Shown here piece after piece: positions 37,358-46,130 of a stretch of DNA of 64,000 bases. Location: assembly GCF_039540975.1 (NCBI RefSeq), contig NZ_BAABFL010000016.1:62001-126000 (forward strand), read 5' to 3'. Numbering within the stretch: the stretch's first letter is position 1; each line of letters starts with the position of its first letter. The DNA is from Kistimonas scapharcae (GTDB lineage: Bacteria; Pseudomonadota; Gammaproteobacteria; Pseudomonadales; Endozoicomonadaceae). The notes under the pieces were generated by a model, which was not told the origin of the DNA, searched no databases, and saw only the letters and a list, made by a program, of their open reading frames with translations. A program made the translations under genes and the position numbers.

Positions 37358-38563
37358 CTACCCGTCGAGCCGGAGTTGCACCAGATCAACCGTGCCCTTG
37401 AGAAAACCCGCCTCACAATACGCCAGGTAGTAGCGCCAGAGTCGCATGAAATAAGGATCAAAGCCCTGTGCAACAACGTCATCCTGCACAGCGTTAAAGC
37501 GCTGATGCCAAAGTGAAAGTGTCCTGGCATAGTCATGACCGTACTGATCCGAACTCGCCACTTCCAGCCCCTGACCGGCCGCCAATGCATGAAGATGCGA
37601 TACGGTAGGCAACATCCCGCCGGGAAACACAAAGAGCTGGATGAAGTCCGGATTGCGACGATACTGCTCAAACCGTGCTTCATCAATGGTAATGATCTGC
37701 AATGCTGCCCGCCCACCGGAGCGCAAGCAACGCTTAACGACGTTAAAATAGGTCGGCCACCAAGCTTCTCCGACCGCCTCGAACATCTCAATCGACACAA
37801 TATGATCCCAAGTGCCATCGAGCTTCCGGTAGTCCCTGAGTTCAAAGCTGACCAAATCGGCAAGACCTGCCCGCTCAATGCGCGCTTGTGCAAATGCCAA
37901 TTGCTCGCGGGACAATGTAATCCCCGTGACACGGTACCCCTGGCGGGCGGCATATTCTGCAAATCCCCCCCAACCACAGCCGATTTCAAGAATATGATCC
38001 CCCGGGGTGGCATCCATCGACTCCAGCAAGCGGGCATATTTTCGCGTCTGCGCTCGCTCAAGGTCATGGTCATCGGATGTAAAAATGCCCGATGAATAGG
38101 TCATGGAAGGATCCAGCCATAACCGGTAAAAATCATTACCCAGATCATAATGGGCGGCGATATTTCGACGACTGCCTCTCAGAGAATTTCGGGCTCCCCA
38201 ATGCTGAAAGCGCTGCATCAGACGTCCAGGCAAGCCCAACCCTGCAGATGGCTTCAAGGCGGTTTCATTATCCGCAAACCAGCAAAACAGCCTTGTCAGG
38301 TCTGAGGTGTCCCAATGCCCCTGCAGATAGCTCCTGGCAAAGCCAATTTCACCGGCCACTAGCAGAGCTTTGACGATGGCAGCACCATCATTGAGCCGCA
38401 AGTCAGCCACTTCTCCGGTTTTCTCGCCTGTCACCTGATAGCTATGCTGTTCACCGGCTTCAATCAACAACTTACCCTGGTTAGCCTTGTCAAGATGGCC
38501 AATAAGTTGTCGCATAATAAATGGCAGACTGAGGCTACTGCCCACATCCTGATCAGGCATCAT
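37358..38563 (-). CDS. Cyclopropane-fatty-acid synthase family methyltransferase
   Basis: 401-aa SAM-dependent lipid methyltransferase of the Cfa/CmaA type. SAM motif ILEIGCGWGGFAEYA near residue 190, IVSIEMFEAVGE near 260, and AHYDLGNDFYRLWLD before them. Products could be cyclopropane or other methyl-modified acyl chains, including furan fatty acid precursors made by light-induced UfaM-type relatives. Its start overlaps the DUF1365 stop (ATGA), so it is the last gene of the FAD oxidoreductase-DUF1365-Cfa operon. Confidence 0.9.
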   Translation of the reverse strand: MMPDQDVGSSLSLPFIMRQLIGHLDKANQGKLLIEAGEQHSYQVTGEKTGEVADLRLNDGAAIVKALLVAGEIGFARSYLQGHWDTSDLTRLFCWFADNETALKPSAGLGLPGRLMQRFQHWGARNSLRGSRRNIAAHYDLGNDFYRLWLDPSMTYSSGIFTSDDHDLERAQTRKYARLLESMDATPGDHILEIGCGWGGFAEYAARQGYRVTGITLSREQLAFAQARIERAGLADLVSFELRDYRKLDGTWDHIVSIEMFEAVGEAWWPTYFNVVKRCLRSGGRAALQIITIDEARFEQYRRNPDFIQLFVFPGGMLPTVSHLHALAAGQGLEVASSDQYGHDYARTLSLWHQRFNAVQDDVVAQGFDPYFMRLWRYYLAYCEAGFLKGTVDLVQLRLDG

Positions 38564-39315
38564 GACTTGGTTTCTCCCGGATGAGTGTAAAACGTGGCGC
38601 CCCGTAACCAGATCTTTAAAGCGTGCCAGTGGATCATGACCATCACTTTAAGGGTCATAAACGGCATCCGGGCCATAAGCTTCAGGAGCCGCCCGGTGGT
38701 CAGGGGGATTGCTTTGGTGTTTTGGGTTGCGACAAGCATCAGCTTGCCGTCGGAATACTCGTTGATTGCAGTGAACTGTCGTGTTCCGGCTTTTCTCAGG
38801 GTGAAGTGATAACAGGCATCCATGCCAATAAATGGCGATACATGAAAAACCTTTTCTCGCTGGAATCGTACCGCCTGAGGCAATGGACGTCCTTTGTCAT
38901 GCACAACATAGGGGTGCCGTTCACCGAAGGTATTGCGGACTTCGAGAATAATGGCAATTAATTGCCCATCGTCGTTTTCACAATACCAGTGTGACATCGG
39001 ATTGAAGGTATAACCGAGTACGCGGGGAAAGCAGAACAACGTAATCTTTGCCGGTACTTCCTGCAGCCCTGCCTGGCGTAGTGTTTCGTTTGCCCAGGCT
39101 ATTAAACCCTTGCTATCCCCCGCACCATGATCACGGGTATAAAAGGACAACAGATTAAAACGGTTCAACGACAACAGAGGATTTTGCCGGCCCAGATGAT
39201 CCAGCTGCATCAAATCAATGGCAACGCTGAATACCCGGTAAGAAAAACGGTATTCCACCGGAAATAAACGCCGGTGCATGACCTCGCCAGCGAACACACT
39301 CACGGGCTGGCTCAT
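38560..39315 (-). CDS. DUF1365-family protein
   Basis: 251 aa, ATG 39315 overlapping the preceding stop as ATGA. Typical DUF1365 sequence: VMHRRLFPVEYRFSYRVF at the start, YTRDHGAGD, and LGYTFNPMSHWYC. Biochemical role unknown, but the family is nearly always found between the same FAD oxidoreductase and Cfa-type enzyme, pointing to membrane lipid modification. Confidence 0.92.
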   Translation of the reverse strand: MSQPVSVFAGEVMHRRLFPVEYRFSYRVFSVAIDLMQLDHLGRQNPLLSLNRFNLLSFYTRDHGAGDSKGLIAWANETLRQAGLQEVPAKITLFCFPRVLGYTFNPMSHWYCENDDGQLIAIILEVRNTFGERHPYVVHDKGRPLPQAVRFQREKVFHVSPFIGMDACYHFTLRKAGTRQFTAINEYSDGKLMLVATQNTKAIPLTTGRLLKLMARMPFMTLKVMVMIHWHALKIWLRGATFYTHPGETKS

Positions 39316-40595
39316 ATCACCACCTGCCAAGGCGCTTTAATACCCAGGCGATTGCAGAGCTCAACCGCAGACCGGATACCGTCTTCGTGGAATCCATAAC
39401 CAAAATAACTGCCGCAGAACCAGCGGTTATTTTTTCCCTGCAGGTCTTTCAGCGATGATTGTGCGCGTATGGCCTCTCGGTCAAAAACCGGATGATGCCA
39501 GGTAATTCGCTTGATGACTTTATTCTTAGCCGGCTCTGACAAAGGGTTCAGACTGACCAGATAATTCTTTGCGCCTTCAGGGAGTTTCTGCAGGATATTC
39601 ATCCAATAGGTTACTGAAACCGGGCGCCCTGCCAGCCGGTAATCAGCCAGGTAGTTCCAGGATGACCACACCTTGCGGCGTTCAGGCATCAGACGTTCAT
39701 CGGTGTGCAGCCAGGCAGTATTCTCCTGGTAGCGAAAACATGACAACAACGCCTGTTCATCCTCGGTCGCCCTTTTGCCCAACAAGGCCAGCGCCTCGTC
39801 AGCATGGCAGCCGAAGACAACGTTCTCTGCGAGGATCTGGTTTCCACTCGCGGTATGAATACGGTAAACCTGACCATCATGCTCGACCCGCTCCACGGGA
39901 GAATCACTGAAACGGGGCCCCGTCAGCTGCGCCAGAAGCGCCTGAACATAGGCCTGACTGCCGCCCTTGACGGAATACCATTGTGGGCGATCAGACACGG
40001 ATAGCAGCCCATGATTGGCAAAGAAACGCAGGAAACTGGCGGCAGGAAATTCCAGCATGGTAGCCAACGGGCAAGACCAGATCGCCGCAGCCATCGGCAG
40101 CAGGTAGTGATCACGAATCCCCTCCCCCAACCGCAACTGGTTCAGGTAGTCCCTCAGCGACAAATCAGGCTCAATACCGGAAGACAGGTCCTCACGGGCC
40201 CTGGCATTGAACTTGAGAATATCGGCAATCATCCGCCAGTGGGAAGGACTGAACAGCTTACTGCGCTGGGCAAACAAGGTATCCAGGTTATCACCGGCAT
40301 ACTCAATATCGCCCTGCCCAATTGAGGCAGAAAAAGTCATGGGCACGGCCTGGCAGTCAACATTCAGATGGTCAAAAAAACTGGAGAGATGGGGGTAGTT
40401 TTTGCGGTTGAAGACGATAAAGCCGGTATCAATACCCATAGGGCCAGCAGGATCATCGACCGGCACCGTATGCGTATGACCCCCAAACCATTGATTTTGT
40501 TCAATCAGAGCAACATCATGGTGTCGGGACAGCAGCCAGGCTGAGACCAGTCCGGACACACCAGCGCCGATTACAGCAAATTCACAGGTATGCAT
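39312..40595 (-). CDS. FAD-dependent amine-oxidase-like oxidoreductase
   Basis: 427 aa with the FAD motif VIGAGVSGLVSAWLLS at residues 8-23 and a C-terminal NRWFCGSYFGYGFHEDGI. It belongs to the NAD/FAD-binding proteins that accompany DUF1365 and Cfa enzymes; a desaturase- or oxidase-type role on lipids is inferred. First gene of the operon, divergent from an SDR across operator 2. Confidence 0.9.
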   Translation of the reverse strand: MHTCEFAVIGAGVSGLVSAWLLSRHHDVALIEQNQWFGGHTHTVPVDDPAGPMGIDTGFIVFNRKNYPHLSSFFDHLNVDCQAVPMTFSASIGQGDIEYAGDNLDTLFAQRSKLFSPSHWRMIADILKFNARAREDLSSGIEPDLSLRDYLNQLRLGEGIRDHYLLPMAAAIWSCPLATMLEFPAASFLRFFANHGLLSVSDRPQWYSVKGGSQAYVQALLAQLTGPRFSDSPVERVEHDGQVYRIHTASGNQILAENVVFGCHADEALALLGKRATEDEQALLSCFRYQENTAWLHTDERLMPERRKVWSSWNYLADYRLAGRPVSVTYWMNILQKLPEGAKNYLVSLNPLSEPAKNKVIKRITWHHPVFDREAIRAQSSLKDLQGKNNRWFCGSYFGYGFHEDGIRSAVELCNRLGIKAPWQVVI

Positions 40596-40609
40596 GACTT
40601 CGCCCTTTC

Positions 40610-40636
40610 TTGTACATTATATTTTTATTGTATAAT
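40610..40636. promoter_or_regulatory. Putative light-regulon operator/promoter 2 (divergent)
   Basis: TTGTACAT, 11 nt, TGTATAAT, in the 67-nt gap between the FAD oxidoreductase (leftward) and SDR (rightward) genes. A TATAAT is also present on the minus strand within the element (40621-40616), so one site could control both directions. Confidence 0.65.
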
Positions 40637-40662
40637 AAATATAGTCGATGCGAGAGTAAACC

Positions 40663-41442
40663 ATGTATAAGAAAAAGGCATTACCCCAGCATATCTGGAT
40701 TATTGGCGGCAGCACTGGTATTGGCCGGGCACTGGCTCTGGATCTTGCGCAGCAGGGATGCAGGGTCGCCGTGAGTGCCAGAAATCCTGATAATCTTGTA
40801 CAACTCGAAAAAGCCAGCAAAAGCGCTACAGGCCAATTAATGGGGTATCCTTGTGATGCGACTCAACTACAAGCGCTTCACAACAATGCTGACCAGATTT
40901 TCAGCCAGCAAGGCATTCCTGACGTGGTCATCCTGAACGCCGCCATTTACGACCCACTGGAACCGGACACCTTTTCTTCTGAGCAGGAATGGGAGGTCAT
41001 GCGTATCAACATACACAGCGTCTTTAATGGGCTGGACATGTGCCTCAACTACTTCCCTGCGCCTCCGAAGCAGATTCTCATAACCGTCAGCCCCTCAGGC
41101 TATCGAGGCTTACCGGGAGCAGGGGCATACGGTGCCAGCAAGGCCGCACTAATCAATCTGGCTGAATCCATGCGCCCGACACTGGCCAGACGAGGTACTC
41201 GCCTGCGACTTATCAGTCCGGGATTTGTCGACACTCGCCTGACCCGAAAAAACCGCTTTGCCATGCCGGTACTCTTAACACCACAGCAAGCCAGCCAACG
41301 TATCATTCAAGGCCTGAGGGGAAACCAATTCGAAATTGCATTTCCGAAACGATTAATCTGGCCACTAAAACTCCTTTCACTGCTGCCGGCTTCCCTATGG
41401 TTTAAGCTGACTGCGGAACTTCAGAAAAGAGATCCGGAATAA
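40663..41442 (+). CDS. Short-chain dehydrogenase/reductase (light cluster)
   Basis: 259 aa. NAD(P) motif GGSTGIGRALA near residues 15-25; Arg in AVSARNPDN suggests NADPH; catalytic Ser in TVSPSGYRG and Tyr/Lys in AYGASKAAL. The C-terminus ends in a hydrophobic segment (LIWPLKLLSLLPASLWFKL), suggesting membrane association. Its end overlaps the convergent MerR gene by 41 nt. Confidence 0.88.
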   Translation: MYKKKALPQHIWIIGGSTGIGRALALDLAQQGCRVAVSARNPDNLVQLEKASKSATGQLMGYPCDATQLQALHNNADQIFSQQGIPDVVILNAAIYDPLEPDTFSSEQEWEVMRINIHSVFNGLDMCLNYFPAPPKQILITVSPSGYRGLPGAGAYGASKAALINLAESMRPTLARRGTRLRLISPGFVDTRLTRKNRFAMPVLLTPQQASQRIIQGLRGNQFEIAFPKRLIWPLKLLSLLPASLWFKLTAELQKRDPE

Positions 41443-42367
41443 CGGATCCCAGTGTCTGGTCAGAGCCAGGCAATAAGAGGTGGAACCCGCCTGGCACCAG
41501 TATCTTTTGATGGATTCTGGCACTCTGACCGGCGACAATCACCGGCACGGTCAGCGTTTGCCCGACACGCAACAAATCCCGAGACAAGGTCGTTCGATCC
41601 AGCGCTGAGTTCCCCTGCAAAACGACAGCTGCCACCTGTAGTTTCTCTGCTGCCAGCGGAATTTCGATGAGGGGAATACTGGCGCCAAGATAATGAACGA
41701 CACAGCCGTGCGAGGCCGCAGAGAGCGATAAAAGGAGCAACTCCATTTCTGAGACTTCACCAGGCAGAGTAAGAAACATGACACTGCAGCCACCATCAGC
41801 CTGCGACTGACGGTTCGCGTTGTACAGTTTCAATCCGATACGCGTCCTCAGGAAATTCTCCAGAAAACGCTCTTCCAGCCGGTCACCGTACAATCCCTGC
41901 CAAGCGCTCTGCAATTTGTCGAGCATCGGCCCAAACAATCGCAGAATGACGGTATCTGCGGGGTACTCAGCCATCGCCTGATTGAACACACTATCCAGTC
42001 GTTCTTCATTCAATGCCTTGAGTGCTGCAATGAAACGATGCTGGTAGATATCCCAGACACCATCATCAGAAAGACTGGCCTCCGGCTCCGGCGCGGTTAC
42101 GGACTCTTCAAGCAACTTGCTCACTTTACTGACGGAGACACCCCGGTTTATCCAGTCCGTGATGGCGCGGATCTGCCTGACATGATCTTCAGAGTAAAGA
42201 CGGTGCCCCTTGGGGGTTCGGTGAGGTTTCAACAAGCCATAGCGACGCTCCCACGCTCTCAGGGTGACAGCATTGACGCCCGTCAGCCGGGACACTTCCC
42301 GGATGGGCAACATTGCGGAATTAGCGCCTTCGATATCAGGGAGAACGTCTTCTTTATCAGTCATCAC
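41402..42367 (-). CDS. LitR/CarH-like MerR regulator lacking the cobalamin His
   Basis: 321 aa. MerR-type HTH at about 22-95 (VNAVTLRAWERRYGLL, TPKGHRLYSEDHV). The C-terminal part keeps the shape of a B12-binding domain (FLTLPGEVSEMELLLLSL, then VVHYLGASIPL), but at the ExH motif that supplies the cobalt ligand in CarH it reads EVS, so the His is replaced by Ser. Such B12-less relatives (class II LitR) are light-response repressors in Pseudomonas putida that work with a short LOV protein, which is also encoded here. ATG 42367 or 42364. Confidence 0.85.
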   Translation of the reverse strand: MMTDKEDVLPDIEGANSAMLPIREVSRLTGVNAVTLRAWERRYGLLKPHRTPKGHRLYSEDHVRQIRAITDWINRGVSVSKVSKLLEESVTAPEPEASLSDDGVWDIYQHRFIAALKALNEERLDSVFNQAMAEYPADTVILRLFGPMLDKLQSAWQGLYGDRLEERFLENFLRTRIGLKLYNANRQSQADGGCSVMFLTLPGEVSEMELLLLSLSAASHGCVVHYLGASIPLIEIPLAAEKLQVAAVVLQGNSALDRTTLSRDLLRVGQTLTVPVIVAGQSARIHQKILVPGGFHLLLPGSDQTLGSVIPDLFSEVPQSA

Positions 42368-42469
42368 TTGCGGTTTCCTTTGATCCCGGGCGATTCTACA
42401 GAATCACGCACCGCCTGTCCCAAGCAGGTCTTGATTGTTTGACGGCTTCAGCAAATGGACAGACTATGC

Positions 42470-43444
42470 CTATATTGTGTTCCTTAAACCCAGCACCTCA
42501 GGATGCGGCTGAAGATAAACCTGCTGTTGAATATAGTCACCACCACTGCGTTGCAGGTAGTTTCTCAGCATGGTCATCGGTACCACGAGGGGCAGTACGC
42601 CCTGCCGATACTGCTCAATGAGTTTAAGAATCTCTTCACGCTCACTGCCTGCGACGGTCTTCTTGAGATAGCCCATCAGGTGTAGCATCACGTTAGTATG
42701 GGACTTCCGCGTCGCACGCTTAGCTAGCGTTGCCATGAAGATATGGATGAAAGTTTCCATTAGTTCATCAATCGGAACCGCTTTACCCTTTGCAATCCAT
42801 TGACCCAGTTCGGTGTAATTTTGCGGGCTGTGGGCCATGACCTGGTACTTGTATGCCGTATAGAAATCAGCCACTGCCTTGTGCGATGGGTCAGGCATTA
42901 CTTCGGTTTGCCAGCGGTGCCAGGCAAATACCCGGGTGAAAAAATTCTCGCGCAGGATCGGGTCATGCAGACGCCCCTCCTCTTCCACCGGTAACAACGG
43001 ATTCTCTGTCATCAGGCTGCGGGCAAACACACCCGGTCCATTATCACCCGATGGAATACCATTTTCTCCGTAGATCTTCACCCGCTCCATCCCACAGCTG
43101 GGCGATTTCTGCATGAGAATATAACCACTGATATCCTTGAGCTCGCGTGCTTTCTCTCGCCCATAAGCTTCGAGCTGTTCTGTCACGTCACGATCAGGTG
43201 TATCCGTACCCACAACACGGTAGTTATCAGACGTCCCCACCAAGCGAATAGGTTCTCTTGGTGTCCCCAGACCAATGCCGACCTCCGGACAGACCGGCAG
43301 AAAATTGAAATATTCCGCCAATGTATTCATACAAAAAGATGAGCGCTTATGTTGGCCGTTATAACGAACCTTGTGCCCCATCAGGCAAGCACTAATACCC
43401 AAGGTTATATGACGCTGTGGTTTTTCTAGTGGTACAATAGCCAT
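42470..43444 (-). CDS. DUF523-DUF1722 (YbgA-like) fusion protein
   Basis: 324 aa from ATG 43444, preceded by AAGAGGT. N-terminal DUF523 (GISACLMGHKVRYNG, FLPVCPEVGIGLGTPR, MQKSPSCGM) with conserved Cys, then a C-terminal DUF1722/YbgA domain (THTNVMLHLMGYLKK-like segment). Frequently found beside photolyase genes; biochemical role unknown. A pair of TTGTACA half-sites lies just upstream, and the MerR gene follows after 102 nt. Confidence 0.9.
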   Translation of the reverse strand: MAIVPLEKPQRHITLGISACLMGHKVRYNGQHKRSSFCMNTLAEYFNFLPVCPEVGIGLGTPREPIRLVGTSDNYRVVGTDTPDRDVTEQLEAYGREKARELKDISGYILMQKSPSCGMERVKIYGENGIPSGDNGPGVFARSLMTENPLLPVEEEGRLHDPILRENFFTRVFAWHRWQTEVMPDPSHKAVADFYTAYKYQVMAHSPQNYTELGQWIAKGKAVPIDELMETFIHIFMATLAKRATRKSHTNVMLHLMGYLKKTVAGSEREEILKLIEQYRQGVLPLVVPMTMLRNYLQRSGGDYIQQQVYLQPHPEVLGLRNTI

Positions 43445-43459
43445 GAGCACCTCTTTTTT

Positions 43460-43486
43460 TTGTACAATCATAAAAACAATGTACAA
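43460..43486 (-). promoter_or_regulatory. Putative light-regulon operator 3
   Basis: Reading leftward, TTGTACA, 13 nt, TGTACAA: a perfect inverted repeat ending 16 nt before the DUF523-DUF1722 start. Each half is nearly self-palindromic. The spacer is 1 nt longer than in operators 1, 2 and phrB. Confidence 0.6.
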
Positions 43487-43574
43487 CTTTATATCAGTTT
43501 AGCAAAGCAATCCCTGACAAATTCGTCAGTATTGCCACCGCAAAACTTGATAACCGGCCTGGATATTCACATAG

Positions 43575-43582
43575 TTGTACAA
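43575..43582 (+). promoter_or_regulatory. TTGTACAA half-site upstream of the LOV gene
   Basis: A single palindromic TTGTACAA overlaps the -10 region of a candidate promoter (TTGATA 43547-43552, 17 nt, CATAGT 43570-43575), 23 nt before the LOV start. A second half-site is not evident. Confidence 0.45.
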
Positions 43583-43605
43583 GGCGCTTTTTGGGAGAGA
43601 AGGCA

Positions 43606-44058
43606 ATGATTGAGCCGACCTTGCTGGAAAAACTGGTGGATGAATCGAATGACGGGATTGTCGTCGCCGAACGCGAAGGCGATGAGAATGTTCTCATTTA
43701 CACCAATGCAGCCTTCGAACGCCTGACCGGCTATAGCAGTGAGGAAATCCTGTATCAGGATTGCCGCTTCCTGCAGAAAGAGGATCGCTGCCAGGATGCA
43801 ATTCAACGGATTCGCGAAGCGCTCAAACAGGATCAACCCACGTGCGAAGTCGTCCGCAACTACCGTAAAGATGGATCCATGTTCTGGAACGAACTGCGCA
43901 TCACCCCGGTATTCAATGACGATGACCAGCTGATGTATTACATCGGTATCCAGAAAGATGTCACTGAACAGATGGAAGCCCGGGAAAAAATTGAAGCACT
44001 CGAGCAGGAGATCGAGGCGCTAAAATCAAAAATTGCATCACTCGAAGGCGGTAAATAA
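43606..44058 (+). CDS. Short LOV blue-light photoreceptor
   Basis: 150-aa single-domain LOV protein. The flavin-binding motif is ILYQDCRFLQ (near residues 48-57) with the photoactive Cys that forms the FMN adduct; NYRKDGSMFWNEL and YYIGIQKDVTEQ complete the PAS core. A C-terminal coiled coil (about 122-147) has no effector. The N-terminus and LOV motif closely resemble the P. putida SB1-LOV protein as I recall it. ATG 43606 has GGGAGA upstream; a TTG five codons earlier is less likely. It lies in the same cluster as the LitR-like regulator. Confidence 0.95.
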   Translation: MIEPTLLEKLVDESNDGIVVAEREGDENVLIYTNAAFERLTGYSSEEILYQDCRFLQKEDRCQDAIQRIREALKQDQPTCEVVRNYRKDGSMFWNELRITPVFNDDDQLMYYIGIQKDVTEQMEAREKIEALEQEIEALKSKIASLEGGK

Positions 44059-44091
44059 CAGACATCACGACTAGCGTCCATCATAAAAGCA

Positions 44092-44529
44092 TCAGTCGTC
44101 TGATAGCCTCCTCTTCAGCGCCCTGATAATTGAACCCACTATTGGCAGATGCTCGTAAAGGAAAGCGCCAGCATCAAAGTAATCCCGATGGCGAATCACC
44201 TTGCCTGCTTCAGTAAATTCCAGTCGACTGCAACCGGGAATATCAATGGGCTCACCGCCCCGCAGCCGCGGATGCGCATAACGCAACACCCACTCGACAC
44301 AGGCCTGATCATCATCAACCAGCGTTTTACTAAAAGAGAAACGGACTTCAGTCACATTCTCATACATGTTGGCGATATACTGCCTCAAGGACGATAAGCC
44401 CTGCACATGATGCAAGGGATCAGAAAAGGCTATATTTTCATCGTAGATCTGATCCAGCGTATCAATCGTGTCAGCGCTTATCGCAGACCACACTTCAAGA
44501 AACCGGCCGAGATGTTCAGAGTCATTCAT
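44092..44529 (-). CDS. SnoaL-like (NTF2-fold) protein
   Basis: 145 aa of the nuclear-transport-factor-2-like/SnoaL type: FLEVWSAISADTIDTLDQIYDENIAFSDPLHHVQG, then GKVIRHRDYFDAGAFLYEHLP. No enzyme activity can be assigned. ATG 44529 overlaps the phrB stop as ATGA, so it is cotranscribed and translationally coupled with the photolyase, a conserved pairing. Confidence 0.85.
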   Translation of the reverse strand: MNDSEHLGRFLEVWSAISADTIDTLDQIYDENIAFSDPLHHVQGLSSLRQYIANMYENVTEVRFSFSKTLVDDDQACVEWVLRYAHPRLRGGEPIDIPGCSRLEFTEAGKVIRHRDYFDAGAFLYEHLPIVGSIIRALKRRLSDD

Positions 44530-45956
44530 GAACGCAACCCTTTGAAGGCCTCTATCACACGCTGGCGTGATGCGGAATGATCAACAATCGGCGCCGGATA
44601 ATCCAATGCGCCGAACAAATCGCCCGTCTTTCCCTTCAACGGTTGATGAATTGCTTTATTGTCCAGCGCTGCCAGCTCAGGCACCCACGTACGAATGAAC
44701 GTGCCGTCCGGGTCAAATTTCTCGGATTGGCTGACAGGATTAAACATCCTGAAATACGGCGCCGCATCGGTACCGGTACTGGCTGACCACTGCCATCCCC
44801 CGTTATTAGCGGCCAAATCGCCATCCACCAGATGACGCATGAAAAAGCGCTCGCCTATTCGCCAATCCAGCATCAGGTTCTTGGACAGGAACATCGCGGT
44901 CACCATGCGCAAACGGTTATGCATCCAGCCCGTAGCCACCAACTGTCGCATGGCTGCATCGACCAGGGGAAAGCCGGTTTTTCCGGATTCCCAGGCTTCC
45001 TGTAAAGCAGAGTCATGCCGCCAGCTCAGCTTGTCCGTTTCAACCTGAAAAGGACGATGCATCGAAACCCGGGGAAACGCGACCAGTATATGCTTGTAAA
45101 ACTCTCGCCATACCAACTCCCCTAACCAACAGGTAATACCGGCATTCCCACTATCCAGTTCACCATTGTTGGCACAAACGGCGGCATCAAAACACTGACG
45201 AATAGACAACACGCCAGCCACCAGCCAAGGTGACAGACTGCTTGTGCCATCCAAAGCGGGAAAGTCTCGCTGCTCAGCATAGCGTTGAACGCGCGATTCA
45301 ATAAAATCGTTTAAACATTTATGGGCAGACGCCTCATCAGGTTCCCATCGTTCAAGGATATTGGATGCCGTCGGAGTATACCGATCAACAGGAACAGGGT
45401 CTGAAGCGATATCAAGAGACGTTTGCTTTGATGGTGATGGACACGGCATCCAGTCTTCAGGACGCAGATGCCGGTAGACGGCTTTCTTGAAGGGTGTGAA
45501 AACCTTGAAAGCCTCCCCCTTTCCCGTCATTACCCGGCCAGGTTCTACCAGAACCGCATCCGTGAAACGATGCGAAGAGAGCCCGGCGGCATCAAATGCT
45601 TCTATTACTTTCCTGTCCCTGTTTTGCTCATTAACACCGTATTCATCATTAAACCAGATACCCTGACATTCCAAGGAACGTGCAAGATTGAGCAACAACT
45701 CTGCAGAATCAGAATAATAAACAGCCTCTTTAACCAGCAAAGGGATATTGAGCTTAGCCAAACGCTGCTGAAGCGAAGCCACACAAGAAAGACTGAAAAA
45801 CAATTTATTCGGACTATCGTCATGATTAGCCCACTGACCCGGCTGGATCAGGTAAACACCCACCACATCACCAGCCTGGGATGCCTGATAAAGCGCCTTG
45901 TTATCTTCAGCCCTGATATCGGTCCGGAACCATACCAGTTGTCGGGTTTTAGCCAC
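44526..45956 (-). CDS. phrB: Deoxyribodipyrimidine photolyase (class I CPD type)
   Basis: Repairs UV-induced pyrimidine dimers using blue light. 476 aa: N-terminal antenna (photolyase alpha/beta) domain LVWFRTDIRAEDNKALY, C-terminal FAD domain with TGWMHNRLRMVTAMFLSKNL and DGDLAANNGGWQWSASTGTD, including the Trp electron chain and DNA-binding residues. Start is GTG 45956 with AGGAGG upstream. The shared light-regulon element lies 48 nt upstream. Confidence 0.96.
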   Translation of the reverse strand: MAKTRQLVWFRTDIRAEDNKALYQASQAGDVVGVYLIQPGQWANHDDSPNKLFFSLSCVASLQQRLAKLNIPLLVKEAVYYSDSAELLLNLARSLECQGIWFNDEYGVNEQNRDRKVIEAFDAAGLSSHRFTDAVLVEPGRVMTGKGEAFKVFTPFKKAVYRHLRPEDWMPCPSPSKQTSLDIASDPVPVDRYTPTASNILERWEPDEASAHKCLNDFIESRVQRYAEQRDFPALDGTSSLSPWLVAGVLSIRQCFDAAVCANNGELDSGNAGITCWLGELVWREFYKHILVAFPRVSMHRPFQVETDKLSWRHDSALQEAWESGKTGFPLVDAAMRQLVATGWMHNRLRMVTAMFLSKNLMLDWRIGERFFMRHLVDGDLAANNGGWQWSASTGTDAAPYFRMFNPVSQSEKFDPDGTFIRTWVPELAALDNKAIHQPLKGKTGDLFGALDYPAPIVDHSASRQRVIEAFKGLRS

Positions 45957-46003
45957 ACCTTACCCTCCTCTCCGCCAGAGCTCTCAACATATCCCGAACC
46001 GTT

Positions 46004-46030
46004 CTTATACATTTATTTATATATGTATAA
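46004..46030 (-). promoter_or_regulatory. Putative light-regulon operator/promoter of phrB
   Basis: Reading leftward, TTATACAT, 11 nt, TGTATAAG, with -10-like TATAAG in the second half. The geometry is the same as at 36626 and 40610. Confidence 0.65.
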
Positions 46031-46130
46031 ATATAAATTCAATACATACAAAAGAACATCAATAAGTTAGTCGTTTTACGAAGCTTTTTATACGTGGTTA
46101 GTCGTAATTAATCTAAAATGAAAAGTCCAC

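Noticed and set aside
41402..42367. MerR-like protein considered a cobalamin photoreceptor
   Set aside because: The cobalt-ligand His is replaced by Ser, so direct B12 photosensing is unlikely.
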